Assembly (NCBI GenBank): GCA_016711435.1
Contig: JADJSY010000024.1
Location: forward strand, 70,838 to 134,837
DNA from: Lewinellaceae bacterium
GTDB lineage: Bacteria > Bacteroidota > Bacteroidia > Chitinophagales > Saprospiraceae
Direction of reading: 5' to 3'
DNA length: 64,000 nt
Part shown: positions 44,924 through 54,732 of the stretch, in pieces
Layout of the letters: every line of letters begins with the position of its first letter
Numbering within the stretch: the stretch's first letter is position 1
Program-made: the position numbers and the translations under genes
Notes under the pieces: generated by a model
The model's input: only the letters and a program-made list of their open reading frames with translations
Databases searched by the model: none
What the model was told of the DNA's origin: nothing

Positions 44924-45113
44924 GTGTTTGGTGTTTAGTGTTTAGTGTTTGGGGGTGCTTCGCTTTTGACAACTATGTGAATTGCCCCGACCCTAAAGGG
45001 GAGTACATCGCAACAGATTGCCAACGCACGAAGCCAAACACTAAACACCATACACCAAACACCGGCCAAGGGCGAAGCACCCCCAAACACGAAACACCAT
45101 ACACCAAACACTC
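44924..45113. repeat. GTGTTTn heptad hairpin with nested third arm, convergent gap
   Basis: GAGTGTTTGGTGTTTAG units and GGGGGTGCTTCGC at 44922-44965 pair with GCGAAGCACCCCC and AAACACC units at 45071-45113. A further AAACACT array at 45036-45062 lies inside the loop. It fills the gap between malic enzyme and the next, convergent gene. Confidence 0.85.
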
Positions 45114-45618
45114 ATTTGGGTGGCGCAATCAACGGTTCCGGAAATTTAATTTCAATAATGCGCAGGCGATGCTTGTTGCCGAGTTTTAATTTCCGTTTGG
45201 AGAGAAAAAACAGCCCGGTACCCGCCGAAACGACTGACATGCCATACAATTTGGGCAGGTCTAAATCCCGGTCATTATACAGCAGGCGCCCGGCAGTGGT
45301 TGCCAGCGCCAAGGTTCCGCCAAGACTGACCAAGGCGCCTCCGCTGATCCGCCATATCGGTCTTCTGGAGACTTTTAGTACCGCAATACTGTCTAATTTG
45401 ACAGGAAAATTATCCAGCAGCAGCAGATTGGATTCAGGTAATATATCGGTGATGGTGCGTTCGTACCAATAGTTTTCGGCGCCATTCAAACGAAAACGCA
45501 GGGTTTCACCCACGTACATTTTTGTTGTTTTGGCCCTGTTGGCCCTTTCCAGCAGCAACATTTTCTGACCATAAGAGGGTATGGCGAGGAAAAGCAATAA
45601 AAAGTAACAAAGTCGCAT
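45112..45618 (-). CDS. hypothetical exported protein
   Basis: From ATG 45618 the 168-residue protein has a signal peptide (MRLCYFLLLFLAIPSYGQ). A beta domain of about 70 residues (YVGETLRFRLNGAENYWYER, DSIAVLKVSRR) is followed by a short hydrophobic region (ISGGALVSLGGTLALATTAG) and a basic tail (SKRKLKLGNKHRLRIIEIKF). The domain around TITDILPESNLLLLDN resembles small Bacteroidota envelope proteins of unknown role. A promoter-like sequence lies 63 bp upstream. Confidence 0.65.
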   Translation of the reverse strand: MRLCYFLLLFLAIPSYGQKMLLLERANRAKTTKMYVGETLRFRLNGAENYWYERTITDILPESNLLLLDNFPVKLDSIAVLKVSRRPIWRISGGALVSLGGTLALATTAGRLLYNDRDLDLPKLYGMSVVSAGTGLFFLSKRKLKLGNKHRLRIIEIKFPEPLIAPPK

Positions 45619-45680
45619 AAAGCCGAAGGTTGGTAAACACATGAATCAACGAAAATTGCAACGCAAGATCGTTTTGATCC

Positions 45681-45712
45681 TGCAAAGTATAATAACAAGT
45701 CCTCTGAGGCAA
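45681..45712 (-). promoter_or_regulatory. candidate promoter of the 45112-45618 gene
   Basis: On the minus strand TTG (45712-45710) is followed after 20 bp by TACTTTGCA (45689-45681), one T short of the TAnnTTTGC box. It lies 63 bp before the start codon. Confidence 0.45.
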
Positions 45713-45785
45713 CACTTTTGCCGTCACGAGGACTTTTAAAAATGCAACGTTCAACCCAACTTAAATGCGGCGAATGACCGGCATA

Positions 45786-46430
45786 TTATTTTTGGGCTTC
45801 ACCCAGCAGGTATTGCGCAACCGGCGCACCCCAGTTGGGCATGATAGCGGAAGCAGGCTTAAAAATAGCAAATTGCTCGACGGCAAACTTAATCAGAGGC
45901 ATTGCCTTTTGTTTGCCACCGCCGTATGCTTCCGGCGTGTAGAACACACCTTGCGCTTCATGCAGGGTAATCCGTGGATTCAGGGGATTGATGGATTTCG
46001 CTTTTGCAATGGCCATCGCAGCTTGCGCACCGTAACGCTGCCAGCGGTTCATCGGATCTACAGCCATCCGCGCAGAGGCGATATTTGCTTTCAATACCTC
46101 TATTTCGTCATTTTTGGGACTCAGAGTATCGGCTGTTGCAATCAGTTGTTCTGCTTTGTCTAATAAAAGGTCCTTTTTTTCAGCCACAGGCTCTGTAAAA
46201 GATTTCATCATGTAGCAATATGCCGCCCAGTAGGAGGGTAGCCACTCTTTCGTTTCTGCCGCCGCGACACGTTCAAGAATATTGGCAAAAGGAATCAAAT
46301 CCTCTCCAAATGGAGCACCCTGGATGTCTGCCACCACTTCTTCCATGGTTGTTTGATACTCGGCATTTTGTCCTGTTGCCAGGGTGTGGGCGAATCCGGC
46401 GATCAGGATAAATAAGAAAATACGTTTCAT
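45786..46430 (-). CDS. exported helical (TPR-like) hypothetical protein
   Basis: The 214-residue protein has a signal peptide (FLFILIAGFAHTLATGQ) and a helical body. The alternation of PSYWAAYCYMMKSF, LLLDKAEQLIATADTLSPKN, EIEVLKANIASARMAVDP and PRITLHEAQGVFYTP matches tetratricopeptide-type helix pairs. Such proteins usually bind partner proteins in the periplasm. I do not recognise a named family. It follows the TonB-receptor gene on the same strand, with a heptad hairpin in the 149-bp gap. Confidence 0.7.
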   Translation of the reverse strand: MKRIFLFILIAGFAHTLATGQNAEYQTTMEEVVADIQGAPFGEDLIPFANILERVAAAETKEWLPSYWAAYCYMMKSFTEPVAEKKDLLLDKAEQLIATADTLSPKNDEIEVLKANIASARMAVDPMNRWQRYGAQAAMAIAKAKSINPLNPRITLHEAQGVFYTPEAYGGGKQKAMPLIKFAVEQFAIFKPASAIMPNWGAPVAQYLLGEAQK

Positions 46431-46457
46431 TGAATGTGATTTATAGGTTATGAAATG

Positions 46458-46572
46458 GTGTTTGGTGTTTGGTGTTTGTGTTTCGTGTTTCGGGGTGCTT
46501 CGCCTAAGCTACTCACAGTTGCCAAAGCGAAGCACCCCCAAACACGAAACACCAAACACCAAACACAAACAC
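46458..46572. repeat. GTGTTTG heptad hairpin with GGGGTGCTTCGC core
   Basis: Six GTGTTTn units then GGGGTGCTTCG at 46458-46502 pair with 46528-46572 (both 45 nt) with a few mismatches caused by unit order. The loop holds GCCAAAG. It lies between two minus-strand genes. Confidence 0.85.
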
Positions 46573-46579
46573 TGCTTTA

Positions 46580-48754
46580 TTACAAATCCAGTTTCCCTTC
46601 CTTCGGTACCTCCGCATTACTGGAAATATTCATACTCACGCCAAAAAACAAAGTGCGGTATGCTACCGGAATAACAGGGAAGCGCGACTGTCCGTCAGAA
46701 GAATAGCGGAAACCGAATTCGTTCCGGCGTCCGAGTACATTGTCGATGGTCAGAAAGAAAACCAGAAAACTGCCTTTAATGGCGCGGATATGACTGGCTG
46801 CAATGCTTACGTTGGTGAACGCTTTGGTGCGGTCTCCCAGGAATACCGGATTGGCAGCATCGAAGTAGGGTCTCCCTGATGTGTATGTGTATATAATACC
46901 GAAGTTGGATCCGATTTGGGGAACAAACTGCTTGTACACCACGCTGAAATTGTGCGCTGTTGAAAAAGTGGGCATTGCCTCGACCGGGTAGTTTTGAAAC
47001 AATCTTTTGGTGTTCAGGTAGGAATAGGTCACCCAGAAATCGCCTGCTTTGACACTTTTTTTATCCCTGAAAAACACGTCGAAACCGTAAGCATTGCCAA
47101 AGCCGCCGTTGTCGGTAGGGCCTGTCGGGAAGCGGAACGGATTGGGGTCAAAGGTGTTTTGATACTCCCGAACCAGGTTTTTATAGTCCTTGTCAAATGC
47201 TTCGATACGGAAAGTGCGGTCATTTTTGGAAATCTGATAGTTCAGAATAAAATGGTTGGCTAATTCGTAGCCGAGATTCTTGTTTAAAAAGAGATAATTC
47301 TTTTCAGGTGTCTGGTAAAACTGGCCGGTAGCAAAGGACACCTGGCTGTACTGGCTTGTTTTGTAAGCCAATGAAATGCGCGGGGAAATATTTGCTTTGT
47401 CAATAATACTGGTGTATTCGCCGCGCAAACCGGCGCGCACAGCCAATTTAGTGCTGAGGTAAAATTCCGACTCCGCGAATGCCCCCGAATAGTTTTCTTG
47501 TAGCCGGGCTTCGTTGACGCCGAATACATTACTGTTTTGAATGTTGTGGTATTCGACGCCCGCCAGTACGGAGTTTTCCATGTTGGCGCCCCAAAGGCGT
47601 TTTAGCACCGTGCGCACTTGCGCGCGTTCGTCTTTCCTGTCGCCGGGTGTTTCACCGATGGTAATGTTATCGCTGTTATTGCTATACGAGAATCCTGATT
47701 GCCAGGTCCATTTCCCTTCATCAAAATTGACCTTGTAAGTATTATTGGTGAAAAAGTTGCGGTTGCGCAGTGAAAACAGGTATGTTTTACCACCATTGTC
47801 ATAATTGGGCAGCCCTAGCGCATTATCATTGTCCGAATAAGTGGCATACATTTTTAACACCCCGTTTTTGGACAGGTTTTGATAAACGGACAATGAACTT
47901 CCGAAACCCTGGGGAGGCTTGACAAAATCTATATTGGTTTTGATTAGTTTCAGAAAAGGCGCCAGGTTGGTATAATACAATTGCCCTGTAACAACGCCTT
48001 TATGGGTATAACCAACGCCGACCCCTGCCAAATGTGCAATAACATTTGTGCTGCTTTCATCCGATACCTTATCCTGCGTATCCAGTAAAAGTACTGATGA
48101 TAGCGCCTGGCCGTATTGAGCGGAATAACCGCCGGTGCTGAAAGCCATACCTTTGAACATGAAAGGCGTGAACCGTCCGCGTTGCGGCACATCTGGTGTG
48201 CTGCTGAAAAAAGGGTTCTGGACGATCATGCCATCGATCACGGTTTTGGTCTCGTTGGCTGAGCCGCCCCGAACAAAAAGTCCCTCCTGTTCGCCTACAC
48301 GGTTTGCGCCTGGCAATAATTGCATGACCGCCGTAATATCGGCGCCGCCGCTCGCTGTGGTAACAATATCCAACGGACGCAGCATCACCATACGTTTGCT
48401 GTCTGAGGCTTCAAAGGTGCCTGCAGTGATAGTCACGGTATTCAGTTCGTTGAAAGCGTCTTTTAATCTGAAATTGATTTCCATCGTTGGACCAGCGATC
48501 AGCACTTTGCGCAATTCAGTTTCGTAACCGATATAGGAAGCCGCTACCACGACGGAGTCTTTTTTGCGGGTGCGGAAGGAAAACTGTCCCAAGGTGTCGG
48601 CCGTAGCGCCGTCGTAACTGCCGCGAATGGAAATGCTGGCGCCGATCAGGATATCGCCTTTCCGGTCGGTTACTTTACCGGAAATAATGGTTTGCCCGCC
48701 CACTGTTTCAATAAATGCAAATAGAAATGCAAAAGGTAAAAGAAGGAGTTTCAT
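46580..48754 (-). CDS. TonB-dependent receptor with carboxypeptidase-like N-domain
   Basis: From ATG 48754 the protein has 724 residues. A signal peptide (LLLLPFAFLFAFIETVGG) is followed by a carboxypeptidase D regulatory-like domain (ISGKVTDRKGDILIGASISI, GQFSFRTRK) around residues 22-105. The plug domain (VMQLLPGANRVGEQEGLFVRGG-type sequence, ETKTVIDGMIV) and the barrel follow, ending VAYRTLFFGVSMNISS. It moves an unknown large ligand across the outer membrane with TonB energy. No SusD partner lies next to it, which argues against a glycan-uptake pair. Confidence 0.88.
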   Translation of the reverse strand: MKLLLLPFAFLFAFIETVGGQTIISGKVTDRKGDILIGASISIRGSYDGATADTLGQFSFRTRKKDSVVVAASYIGYETELRKVLIAGPTMEINFRLKDAFNELNTVTITAGTFEASDSKRMVMLRPLDIVTTASGGADITAVMQLLPGANRVGEQEGLFVRGGSANETKTVIDGMIVQNPFFSSTPDVPQRGRFTPFMFKGMAFSTGGYSAQYGQALSSVLLLDTQDKVSDESSTNVIAHLAGVGVGYTHKGVVTGQLYYTNLAPFLKLIKTNIDFVKPPQGFGSSLSVYQNLSKNGVLKMYATYSDNDNALGLPNYDNGGKTYLFSLRNRNFFTNNTYKVNFDEGKWTWQSGFSYSNNSDNITIGETPGDRKDERAQVRTVLKRLWGANMENSVLAGVEYHNIQNSNVFGVNEARLQENYSGAFAESEFYLSTKLAVRAGLRGEYTSIIDKANISPRISLAYKTSQYSQVSFATGQFYQTPEKNYLFLNKNLGYELANHFILNYQISKNDRTFRIEAFDKDYKNLVREYQNTFDPNPFRFPTGPTDNGGFGNAYGFDVFFRDKKSVKAGDFWVTYSYLNTKRLFQNYPVEAMPTFSTAHNFSVVYKQFVPQIGSNFGIIYTYTSGRPYFDAANPVFLGDRTKAFTNVSIAASHIRAIKGSFLVFFLTIDNVLGRRNEFGFRYSSDGQSRFPVIPVAYRTLFFGVSMNISSNAEVPKEGKLDL

Positions 48755-48864
48755 GTTGCCTGAAATGGTTTGACGCGGCAAACATAGGGGGGATCAGTAC
48801 CTGGGTCGGGGGCTTTTCCGATCAACGGTTGCTTTCCGGGGATAAAATCCCAAAAATCCAATCA

Positions 48865-50019
48865 TCATGCCATAGCATAAGATGCCTGTACCGTTACTAT
48901 CCCCTTCAGTTTTTCCACCACAAAATCCACTTCGTCGCGGGTATTGTAATGGGAAAATGAAAAACGGATACTTTTTCTGGCAGGGTCGGCCTGGATGGCT
49001 TCCAACACATGACTGCCTTTTTCTGAGCCGCTGGAACAGGCACTACCGCCCGAACAACTGATACCGGCAATATCGAGGCTCAACAGGAGTAGTTCGTTTT
49101 TTGGAGAAGGCGGAAAAGCCACATTGAGTACAGTGTACAGGCTATCGCCTTCTACATCGCCATTGAACTGTATATTGTCAAATGTTTGTAAGAGCCTTTC
49201 TTTCAAATAGTTGCGAATATCGGCAATGTAATGGGTACGCGCTTCCATCTCGGCGCAGGCAAGTTCGAGTGCCTTGGCCAGCCCGATGATGCCGTACACG
49301 TTTTCAGTGCCGCCACGCATATTGCGTTCCTGCGCCCCGCCATCAATAAACGGTTTAATAGGCGTTTCAGGATTGATGTAGATAAAACCCACCCCCTTCG
49401 GACCGTGAAATTTATGTGCGGCGCCCGACATAAAATGGAGCGGCGTTTTTTGCACATCTATAGGAAAATGTCCTACCGTCTGAACGGTATCGGAGTGAAA
49501 AAGCGCACCGTATTGCTTGCATAGAGCCGACACTTTTTCCAGGTCTAACATGGTGCCAATCTCGTTATTGGCGTGCATCAGCGACACCAGTGTTTTTTTA
49601 CTGCCGGAGGCAGCCAACTCAACTTCCAGAACTTCGTAATCAATTCGTCCGCAGGCATCTACGGGAAGCCAGACCACTTCTGTGCCTTTTATTTTTTGTA
49701 CCATTTCAATGGCATGGATACCGCAATGGTGTTCGGTCGGACTGGTGATGATACGCTGAACACCCAGGTCTCTGACGGCGCATTTGATGGCCATATTATT
49801 GCTTTCTGTGCCGCCGGAAGTGAAAAATATTTCACCTGTACCCGCTCCAATACTTTGCGCCACGGTTTTGCGGGCAGTTTCCAGTGCTGCGCGTGCTGCG
49901 CGGCCTTCAGCATGGATAGAGGATGGGTTGCCGTACAAGTTGCGCAATACGGGAAGCATCGTTTCGATGACTTCTTCCGAAATGGCAGTAGTAGCGGCGT
50001 TGTCGAAATAAACTCTCAT
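48865..50019 (-). CDS. cysteine desulfurase (NifS/IscS family)
   Basis: This PLP enzyme removes sulfur from cysteine for Fe-S clusters or thio-modification. Its 384 residues show YFDNAATTAISEEV at the N-terminus, GGTESNNMAIK and TEHHCGIHAIE. The Schiff-base Lys is in SGAAHKFHGPKGVGF. The mobile catalytic Cys is in GGSACSSGSEKGS. It overlaps the end of glmM by 4 bp (ATGA), so the two are translated together. No scaffold gene (iscU, sufU) lies nearby, so the client pathway is open. Confidence 0.93.
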   Translation of the reverse strand: MRVYFDNAATTAISEEVIETMLPVLRNLYGNPSSIHAEGRAARAALETARKTVAQSIGAGTGEIFFTSGGTESNNMAIKCAVRDLGVQRIITSPTEHHCGIHAIEMVQKIKGTEVVWLPVDACGRIDYEVLEVELAASGSKKTLVSLMHANNEIGTMLDLEKVSALCKQYGALFHSDTVQTVGHFPIDVQKTPLHFMSGAAHKFHGPKGVGFIYINPETPIKPFIDGGAQERNMRGGTENVYGIIGLAKALELACAEMEARTHYIADIRNYLKERLLQTFDNIQFNGDVEGDSLYTVLNVAFPPSPKNELLLLSLDIAGISCSGGSACSSGSEKGSHVLEAIQADPARKSIRFSFSHYNTRDEVDFVVEKLKGIVTVQASYAMA

Positions 50020-51392
50020 TTTATTAGATTGATATCCTGAATGATCTTTTTTGCCAGGTTTTCCGCCACAACAATGGAGTTGCTTTCGGAATACACACGG
50101 ATGATCGGCTCCGTATTGGAAGGGCGAAGATGCACCCAGCCCTGTTCAAAGTCGATTTTCAGCCCGTCTTCTGTATTGATCTGTTCGTTGCGGTATTTGG
50201 CACGAAGGGATACAAATATTTTTTCCAGGTCAATATCAGCGGTGCGCGCTAATTTGGTTTTGGACATCTGGTAGTCCGGGTAAGTCTTTCGGAGTGTCGA
50301 CATTTGTTTATTCGCCTGCGACAAATGTGTAAGAAACAGGGCAATACCTACCAGCGCATCCCGTCCGTAATGCAGTTCGGGCAGAATAACGCCGCCATTT
50401 CCTTCTCCACCGATAACAGCGTTCACCGATTTCATTTTTTCCACCACATTCACTTCTCCGACTGCCGCTGCAAAATATTCACCGCCGTATTTCCGGGTCA
50501 CATCGCGCAGGGCACGGGTGCTGCTCAGATTGCTCACCGTATTGCCCGGTCGTTTGGAAAGAACGTAGTCCGCTACGGCAACCAGTGTGTATTCCTCGCC
50601 AAATATTTCGCCGTCTTCACACATAAACACCAGGCGATCTACATCCGGGTCGACAGCTATACCCAATTGCGCTTTTTGCTGCCGCACTTCCGTAGATAGT
50701 TGACCCAGGTGTTCTTTAAGTGGCTCGGGATTGTGCGCAAAATGGCCATTGACTTCACCATTAATCAAAATAACCTGACAGCCAAGCGCTTCGAGCAGGG
50801 GAGGAACGCTCAAGGCGCCGGTAGAATTGATGGCATCCACCACGACTCGAAAATTTTTCGCGCGTACAGATTCCACATCCACCAAAGAAAGCGCTAATAT
50901 CTGAGCAATGTGTTTTTGAATATAGGAGTCGTCTTGCCTGTACGAACCGAGTTTTTCAACCGGCGCATATTCGACCGATTCGTTTGCTACAATTTCAAGC
51001 ACTTCTGCTCCATCGATTGCACTGATAAATTCTCCTTTGTGGTTGACTAATTTGAGGGCATTCCACTCTTTGGGATTATGACTGGCTGTCAGGATGATCC
51101 CCCCGCCCGCCTTTTCCAGAGGAACTGCTATTTCTACCGTGGGCGTCGTGCTCAGTCCAAGATCAATCACAGAAATGCCCATGGCGCGCAATGTATTGAT
51201 AACCAATGCACTCACAATGGCGCCGGAAATACGGCCGTCACGCCCGACAACAATGGTCGGGATGCCTGTTTTGTCCACAATCCACTGCCCAAAGGCTGCT
51301 GTACATGTTACAATATCTTGAGGCGTCAGGTTATCGCCGGGACGACCTCCAATGGTGCCCCGGAAACCGGAAATAGATTTTATAAGTGGCAA
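50016..51392 (-). CDS. glmM: phosphoglucosamine mutase
   Basis: GlmM interconverts glucosamine-6-phosphate and glucosamine-1-phosphate for peptidoglycan and LPS. The 458-residue protein has FRGTIGGRPGDNLTP, the phosphoserine loop ILTASHNPKEWNALK, the metal loop AVDPDVDRLVF, the sugar loop IGGEGNGGVI and the phosphate loop LRPSNTEPIIRVYSE. These features are shared with phosphomannomutase, but the GEGNGG form and the short length are typical of Bacteroidota GlmM. It shares 4 bp with the cysteine desulfurase gene downstream. Confidence 0.88.
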   Translation of the reverse strand: MPLIKSISGFRGTIGGRPGDNLTPQDIVTCTAAFGQWIVDKTGIPTIVVGRDGRISGAIVSALVINTLRAMGISVIDLGLSTTPTVEIAVPLEKAGGGIILTASHNPKEWNALKLVNHKGEFISAIDGAEVLEIVANESVEYAPVEKLGSYRQDDSYIQKHIAQILALSLVDVESVRAKNFRVVVDAINSTGALSVPPLLEALGCQVILINGEVNGHFAHNPEPLKEHLGQLSTEVRQQKAQLGIAVDPDVDRLVFMCEDGEIFGEEYTLVAVADYVLSKRPGNTVSNLSSTRALRDVTRKYGGEYFAAAVGEVNVVEKMKSVNAVIGGEGNGGVILPELHYGRDALVGIALFLTHLSQANKQMSTLRKTYPDYQMSKTKLARTADIDLEKIFVSLRAKYRNEQINTEDGLKIDFEQGWVHLRPSNTEPIIRVYSESNSIVVAENLAKKIIQDINLIK

Positions 51393-51526
51393 TTTGAAAA
51401 AGGTTATTTTTTAAAAAGATGTACGCTCGATGCTTAACGGGCGCAAAGGTAATCATAACCATGCGCATACTAGTCGTCGGGTATCGGCATAAGAACGTGT
51501 TGGAACATTTCTGTTACTCCATATTT

Positions 51527-52714
51527 TTATTTCAAACTCTGTTCCGCTTTTGAAAAACCCAGGACCTCTCTCATTTTATTGTAAATATCCGTGTTCTCAT
51601 AAATACCGCTAAACAATTGATGCTGAGGCCCATATGCATAAACCGGCACCATAGCGGCCGTATGAAGTCGCGTTGAAAAAGTTGGATTAAACTGGTTTCT
51701 GCTCGCAGTTTTTACCAAAGCAAGTCCGCCGCATTCGTGGTCGCCGGTTACAATTACAAGTGTTTCGCCGTTAGATGCAGCAAATTCAAGCGCCTTAACG
51801 ATGGTTTTATCGAAGTCTTCCATTTCAGCCCGCAGCCAGTTGCGGTCATTGGCATGTCCTGCCCAATCGATCTGGCTGCCTTCTACCATGAGGAAAAAAC
51901 CTTTTGGAGAACGTTTTTGCAAATAATTACAGGCAATCTGGGTAGCCTCCGGCATGTACGCCCGTCCGCCCGAAGCGGTAGGCGGTTCTCTTTCATGTGT
52001 AAATTGCATAAATGGCGCCGAACCGTCGAGCGGAAGTTTTTTAAAGGTAGTCCCACGCCTGAGCACGTACCCGCGTTGGCGGAGCGAATCTTCCAGGTTG
52101 GCGCGATCGGGTCGTTCATTGAAAAGCGCCTCTCCGCCACCGATAAAACAGTCAATATCGGTTTTGAGGTAATCCAGTGCAATTTCTTCCGTAAACGCCC
52201 GCAGTTCCCGGTGCGCGATAAAGGAAGCAGGCGTGGCATGCGTAGCCGTGCAAGATACCACCATACCTGTAGCATATCCTTTCCGGTCGAGGTCTTCCAG
52301 GATAGTAGTGCAGGGTTCGTTGTTGGGAGGTAGCACGCCGATCGCGCCGTTGGTGGTTTTTTCTCCGCAGGAAAACGCCGTAGCACCCGCAGCAGAATCC
52401 GTTACGAGATCGTCGCAGGAATGACTTTTATGAAAACCTACGGTCGGAAATTTTTCAAAAACAGTACGACCGACACCCCGCCAGTAAATATGAGCGGATA
52501 CCTGCGCCAAACCCATGCCGTCTCCAATGAGCAGGATGATATTTTTGGGGCGTTCAGAAAAGGTAACGGCCTGATAATCTGTACCAGTCTTTCTACTTCC
52601 AGAACAACTGAAAATAACAAAGAGTACAGGCAGCAGAAACAGTGTCTTATTCGTTTTGCGTCTGGATTGCCGGATTTGGATAGAATACCCAAAAATGCTT
52701 CGGAGAAATGTCAT
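51527..52714 (-). CDS. alkaline phosphatase (PhoA superfamily) lipoprotein
   Basis: The 395-residue protein has a late lipoprotein signal (TLFLLPVLFVIFSCSGS, Cys near residue 37), so a shorter start is possible. The metal-binding residues are in NIILLIGDGMGLAQV. The Ser nucleophile is in VTDSAAGATAFSCG. The remaining metal-ligand regions are FFLMVEGSQIDWAGHAND and IVTGDHECGGLAL. It should free phosphate from organic esters in the periplasm. A consensus -7 box lies 22 bp upstream. No PHO-box was identified. Confidence 0.9.
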   Translation of the reverse strand: MTFLRSIFGYSIQIRQSRRKTNKTLFLLPVLFVIFSCSGSRKTGTDYQAVTFSERPKNIILLIGDGMGLAQVSAHIYWRGVGRTVFEKFPTVGFHKSHSCDDLVTDSAAGATAFSCGEKTTNGAIGVLPPNNEPCTTILEDLDRKGYATGMVVSCTATHATPASFIAHRELRAFTEEIALDYLKTDIDCFIGGGEALFNERPDRANLEDSLRQRGYVLRRGTTFKKLPLDGSAPFMQFTHEREPPTASGGRAYMPEATQIACNYLQKRSPKGFFLMVEGSQIDWAGHANDRNWLRAEMEDFDKTIVKALEFAASNGETLVIVTGDHECGGLALVKTASRNQFNPTFSTRLHTAAMVPVYAYGPQHQLFSGIYENTDIYNKMREVLGFSKAEQSLK

Positions 52715-52735
52715 GATTTGTCGGAAAAATGATTT

Positions 52736-52744
52736 GCAAAGGTA
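52736..52744 (-). promoter_or_regulatory. candidate -7 box for the alkaline phosphatase gene
   Basis: TACCTTTGC on the minus strand matches TAnnTTTGC 22 bp before the start at 52714. The nearest upstream TTG is 24 bp away, longer than usual. Confidence 0.4.
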
Positions 52745-52762
52745 TTTCGCCTGCTGTGATTC

Positions 52763-53416
52763 TCATATCAATACGCCATCGCGCATTTCCAGACAGCGAT
52801 CCGACAGATCGGCGAGTTCTTTATTATGCGTAACAATAACAAAAGTCTGGCCATAGTCATCCCGAAGTTGGCGAATCAGTCGGTGTATGTCCTGCGAGGC
52901 TTCAGAATCGAGATTGCCGGTCGGTTCATCGGCGAATATGAGGTCGGGTTGGTTAATCAATGCGCGCGCCACGGCCACCCGTTGTTGTTCGCCTCCTGAA
53001 AGTTCCGAGGGTTTGTGACTGATTCGTTGTGACAACCCCAGGTAGCCAAGGAGTTCTTCAGCGCGTTGACGCACTTGTAATTCCGGTTTTTTTTGAATAA
53101 AACCAGGAATACAAACGTTTTCCAGGGCGCTGAACTCAGGCAGCAAGTGATGAAATTGAAAAACAAACCCGATATGTCTATTGCGAAAAGACGCCAGTTG
53201 TTTGGCATTTAGCGACTTAATAGACGTATCGCTGATCGTTAACTCTCCTTCGTCGGCAAGATCGAGTGTGCCGAGAATGTGTAGCAGGGTACTTTTGCCT
53301 GCGCCGGATTTTCCGACGATGCTTACAATTTCTCCGCGTTGCACGGCTATGTCAACGCCTTTCAGAATTTCAAGGGCGCCATAGGATTTATGGATATGCT
53401 GGGCTTTTAATACCAT
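52763..53416 (-). CDS. lolD: ABC transporter ATP-binding protein, LolD-like
   Basis: This 217-residue ATPase should power lipoprotein release from the inner membrane (LolCDE) or a related MacB-type exporter. Seen are Walker A GKSGAGKST near residue 36, Q-loop FVFQFHHLLPEFSALENV, signature LSGGEQQR, Walker B LIFADEPTGNLD and the switch His in VIVTHN. FQFHHLLPEFSALENV is characteristic of LolD. The membrane partners are not encoded next to it. Confidence 0.9.
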   Translation of the reverse strand: MVLKAQHIHKSYGALEILKGVDIAVQRGEIVSIVGKSGAGKSTLLHILGTLDLADEGELTISDTSIKSLNAKQLASFRNRHIGFVFQFHHLLPEFSALENVCIPGFIQKKPELQVRQRAEELLGYLGLSQRISHKPSELSGGEQQRVAVARALINQPDLIFADEPTGNLDSEASQDIHRLIRQLRDDYGQTFVIVTHNKELADLSDRCLEMRDGVLI

Positions 53417-53497
53417 AGCGCAAATGTCCGAAAAAGTTGTCGAGTTGTGGCGATGAAGTGCGAAGACTCTGAAAAAACGATTGTTTCAAGACCGACT

Positions 53498-54732
53498 ATG
53501 AAGATTCTGCAAATCTGTAATAAATTTCCTTATCCGCTGAAAGACGGCGCTGCTATTGCTATCACCTACCTGGCAAAGGCCTTCAACGAATTGGGAAACG
53601 AAGTGACCCTGCTATCTATGAATACCAGCAAACACTGGTTTGATACGGAGTCTTTACCCCATGATTTTGACCATTACGAGGCGCTTCATACGGTATATAT
53701 CGACAACAGAATACGGCCTTTCCCGGCACTCTGGAATTTGTTTTCCGAAAAATCTTACCACATCGAGCGATTTGAAGACGCCGTTTTTGCTGAAAAACTG
53801 CGCGAAATTCTTCAAAATTCGTGGTTTGATGTCGTTCAACTGGAATCGGTTTATCTCGCCCCCTATATTCCGGTTATCAGAAAACATTCTTCCGCCATCA
53901 TTGCCCTACGCGCGCACAATGTTGAATATGAAATCTGGGAAAGGGTAGCCTCGAATGCCAATCCATTGAAACGCTGGTACCTGGAAAAAATAACGCCCCG
54001 GTTAAAACAATATGAAATCGAACGACTGAATCAATATGATCTTTTGGTAGGCATTACCGAACGGGATGTCGCGCACTTCAAGCGGTTAGGCCTGCAAAAA
54101 CCGGCCGTGGTAAGTCCCATCGGCCTGGATTGCCGGGATTACCATGCCGACGACAGTTGTTTCAATCGTCCCCCTTAGCCTTTCTTTTTATCGGGTCGCT
54201 CGACTGGATGCCGAATCAGGACGGGTTAAAATGGTTTCTGGAAGAAGTATGGGAACCTTTGCTGGCGCCGAATTTTCCTGAAATGACTTTTCATATCGCC
54301 GGACGTACGGCGCCTGCCTGGTTGCGAAACCTGCAAAAAGAACGGGTAGTTTTTCACGGAGAAGTCGACAGCGCCGCCGATTTTTTAAACCGGCATGCCA
54401 TTATGGTCGTACCGCTGCTTTCCGGTGGCGGTATGCGGGCTAAAATTCTCGAAGGCATGGCCGTAGGCAAAGTGGTGCTTTCCACCCGTATCGGCATGGA
54501 AGGCATCGCAGCCCAAAACCGTCGGGAATGCCTGCTGGCCGATTCCCCGGAAGATTTTTTATCTGCTGTGCGCTGGTGCGTTGAACGTGGTCCGGAGATA
54601 GTCGACATTGGCCGGCGGGCACAGGTTTTTTGTTCAGAAAACTTTGATAATGTACAAGTTGCAAAAAGATTGCTGGACACTTATCGAAACCTGGTCAATG
54701 AAAGGCCTGTGCTGATGGATGCCAAGTGGTGA
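53498..54732 (+). CDS. glycosyltransferase family 4-type enzyme, one frameshift
   Basis: Joined, about 411 residues. It opens MKILQICNKFPYPLKDGAAI with the typical GT-B N-terminal domain, followed by VQLESVYLAPYIPVIR, RAHNVEYEIWERV and YDLLVGITERDVAHFKRLG. The C-terminal domain (IGSLDWMPNQDGLKWF, MTFHIAGRTAP, VVPLLSGGGMRAKILEGMAVG) carries the nucleotide-sugar site. The C run 54170-54174 has five bases where six are needed, which shifts the frame at RPPLAFLFIG. It probably adds a sugar to an envelope polysaccharide. The ATG at 53498 is preferred because the preceding segment is not family-like. Confidence 0.85.
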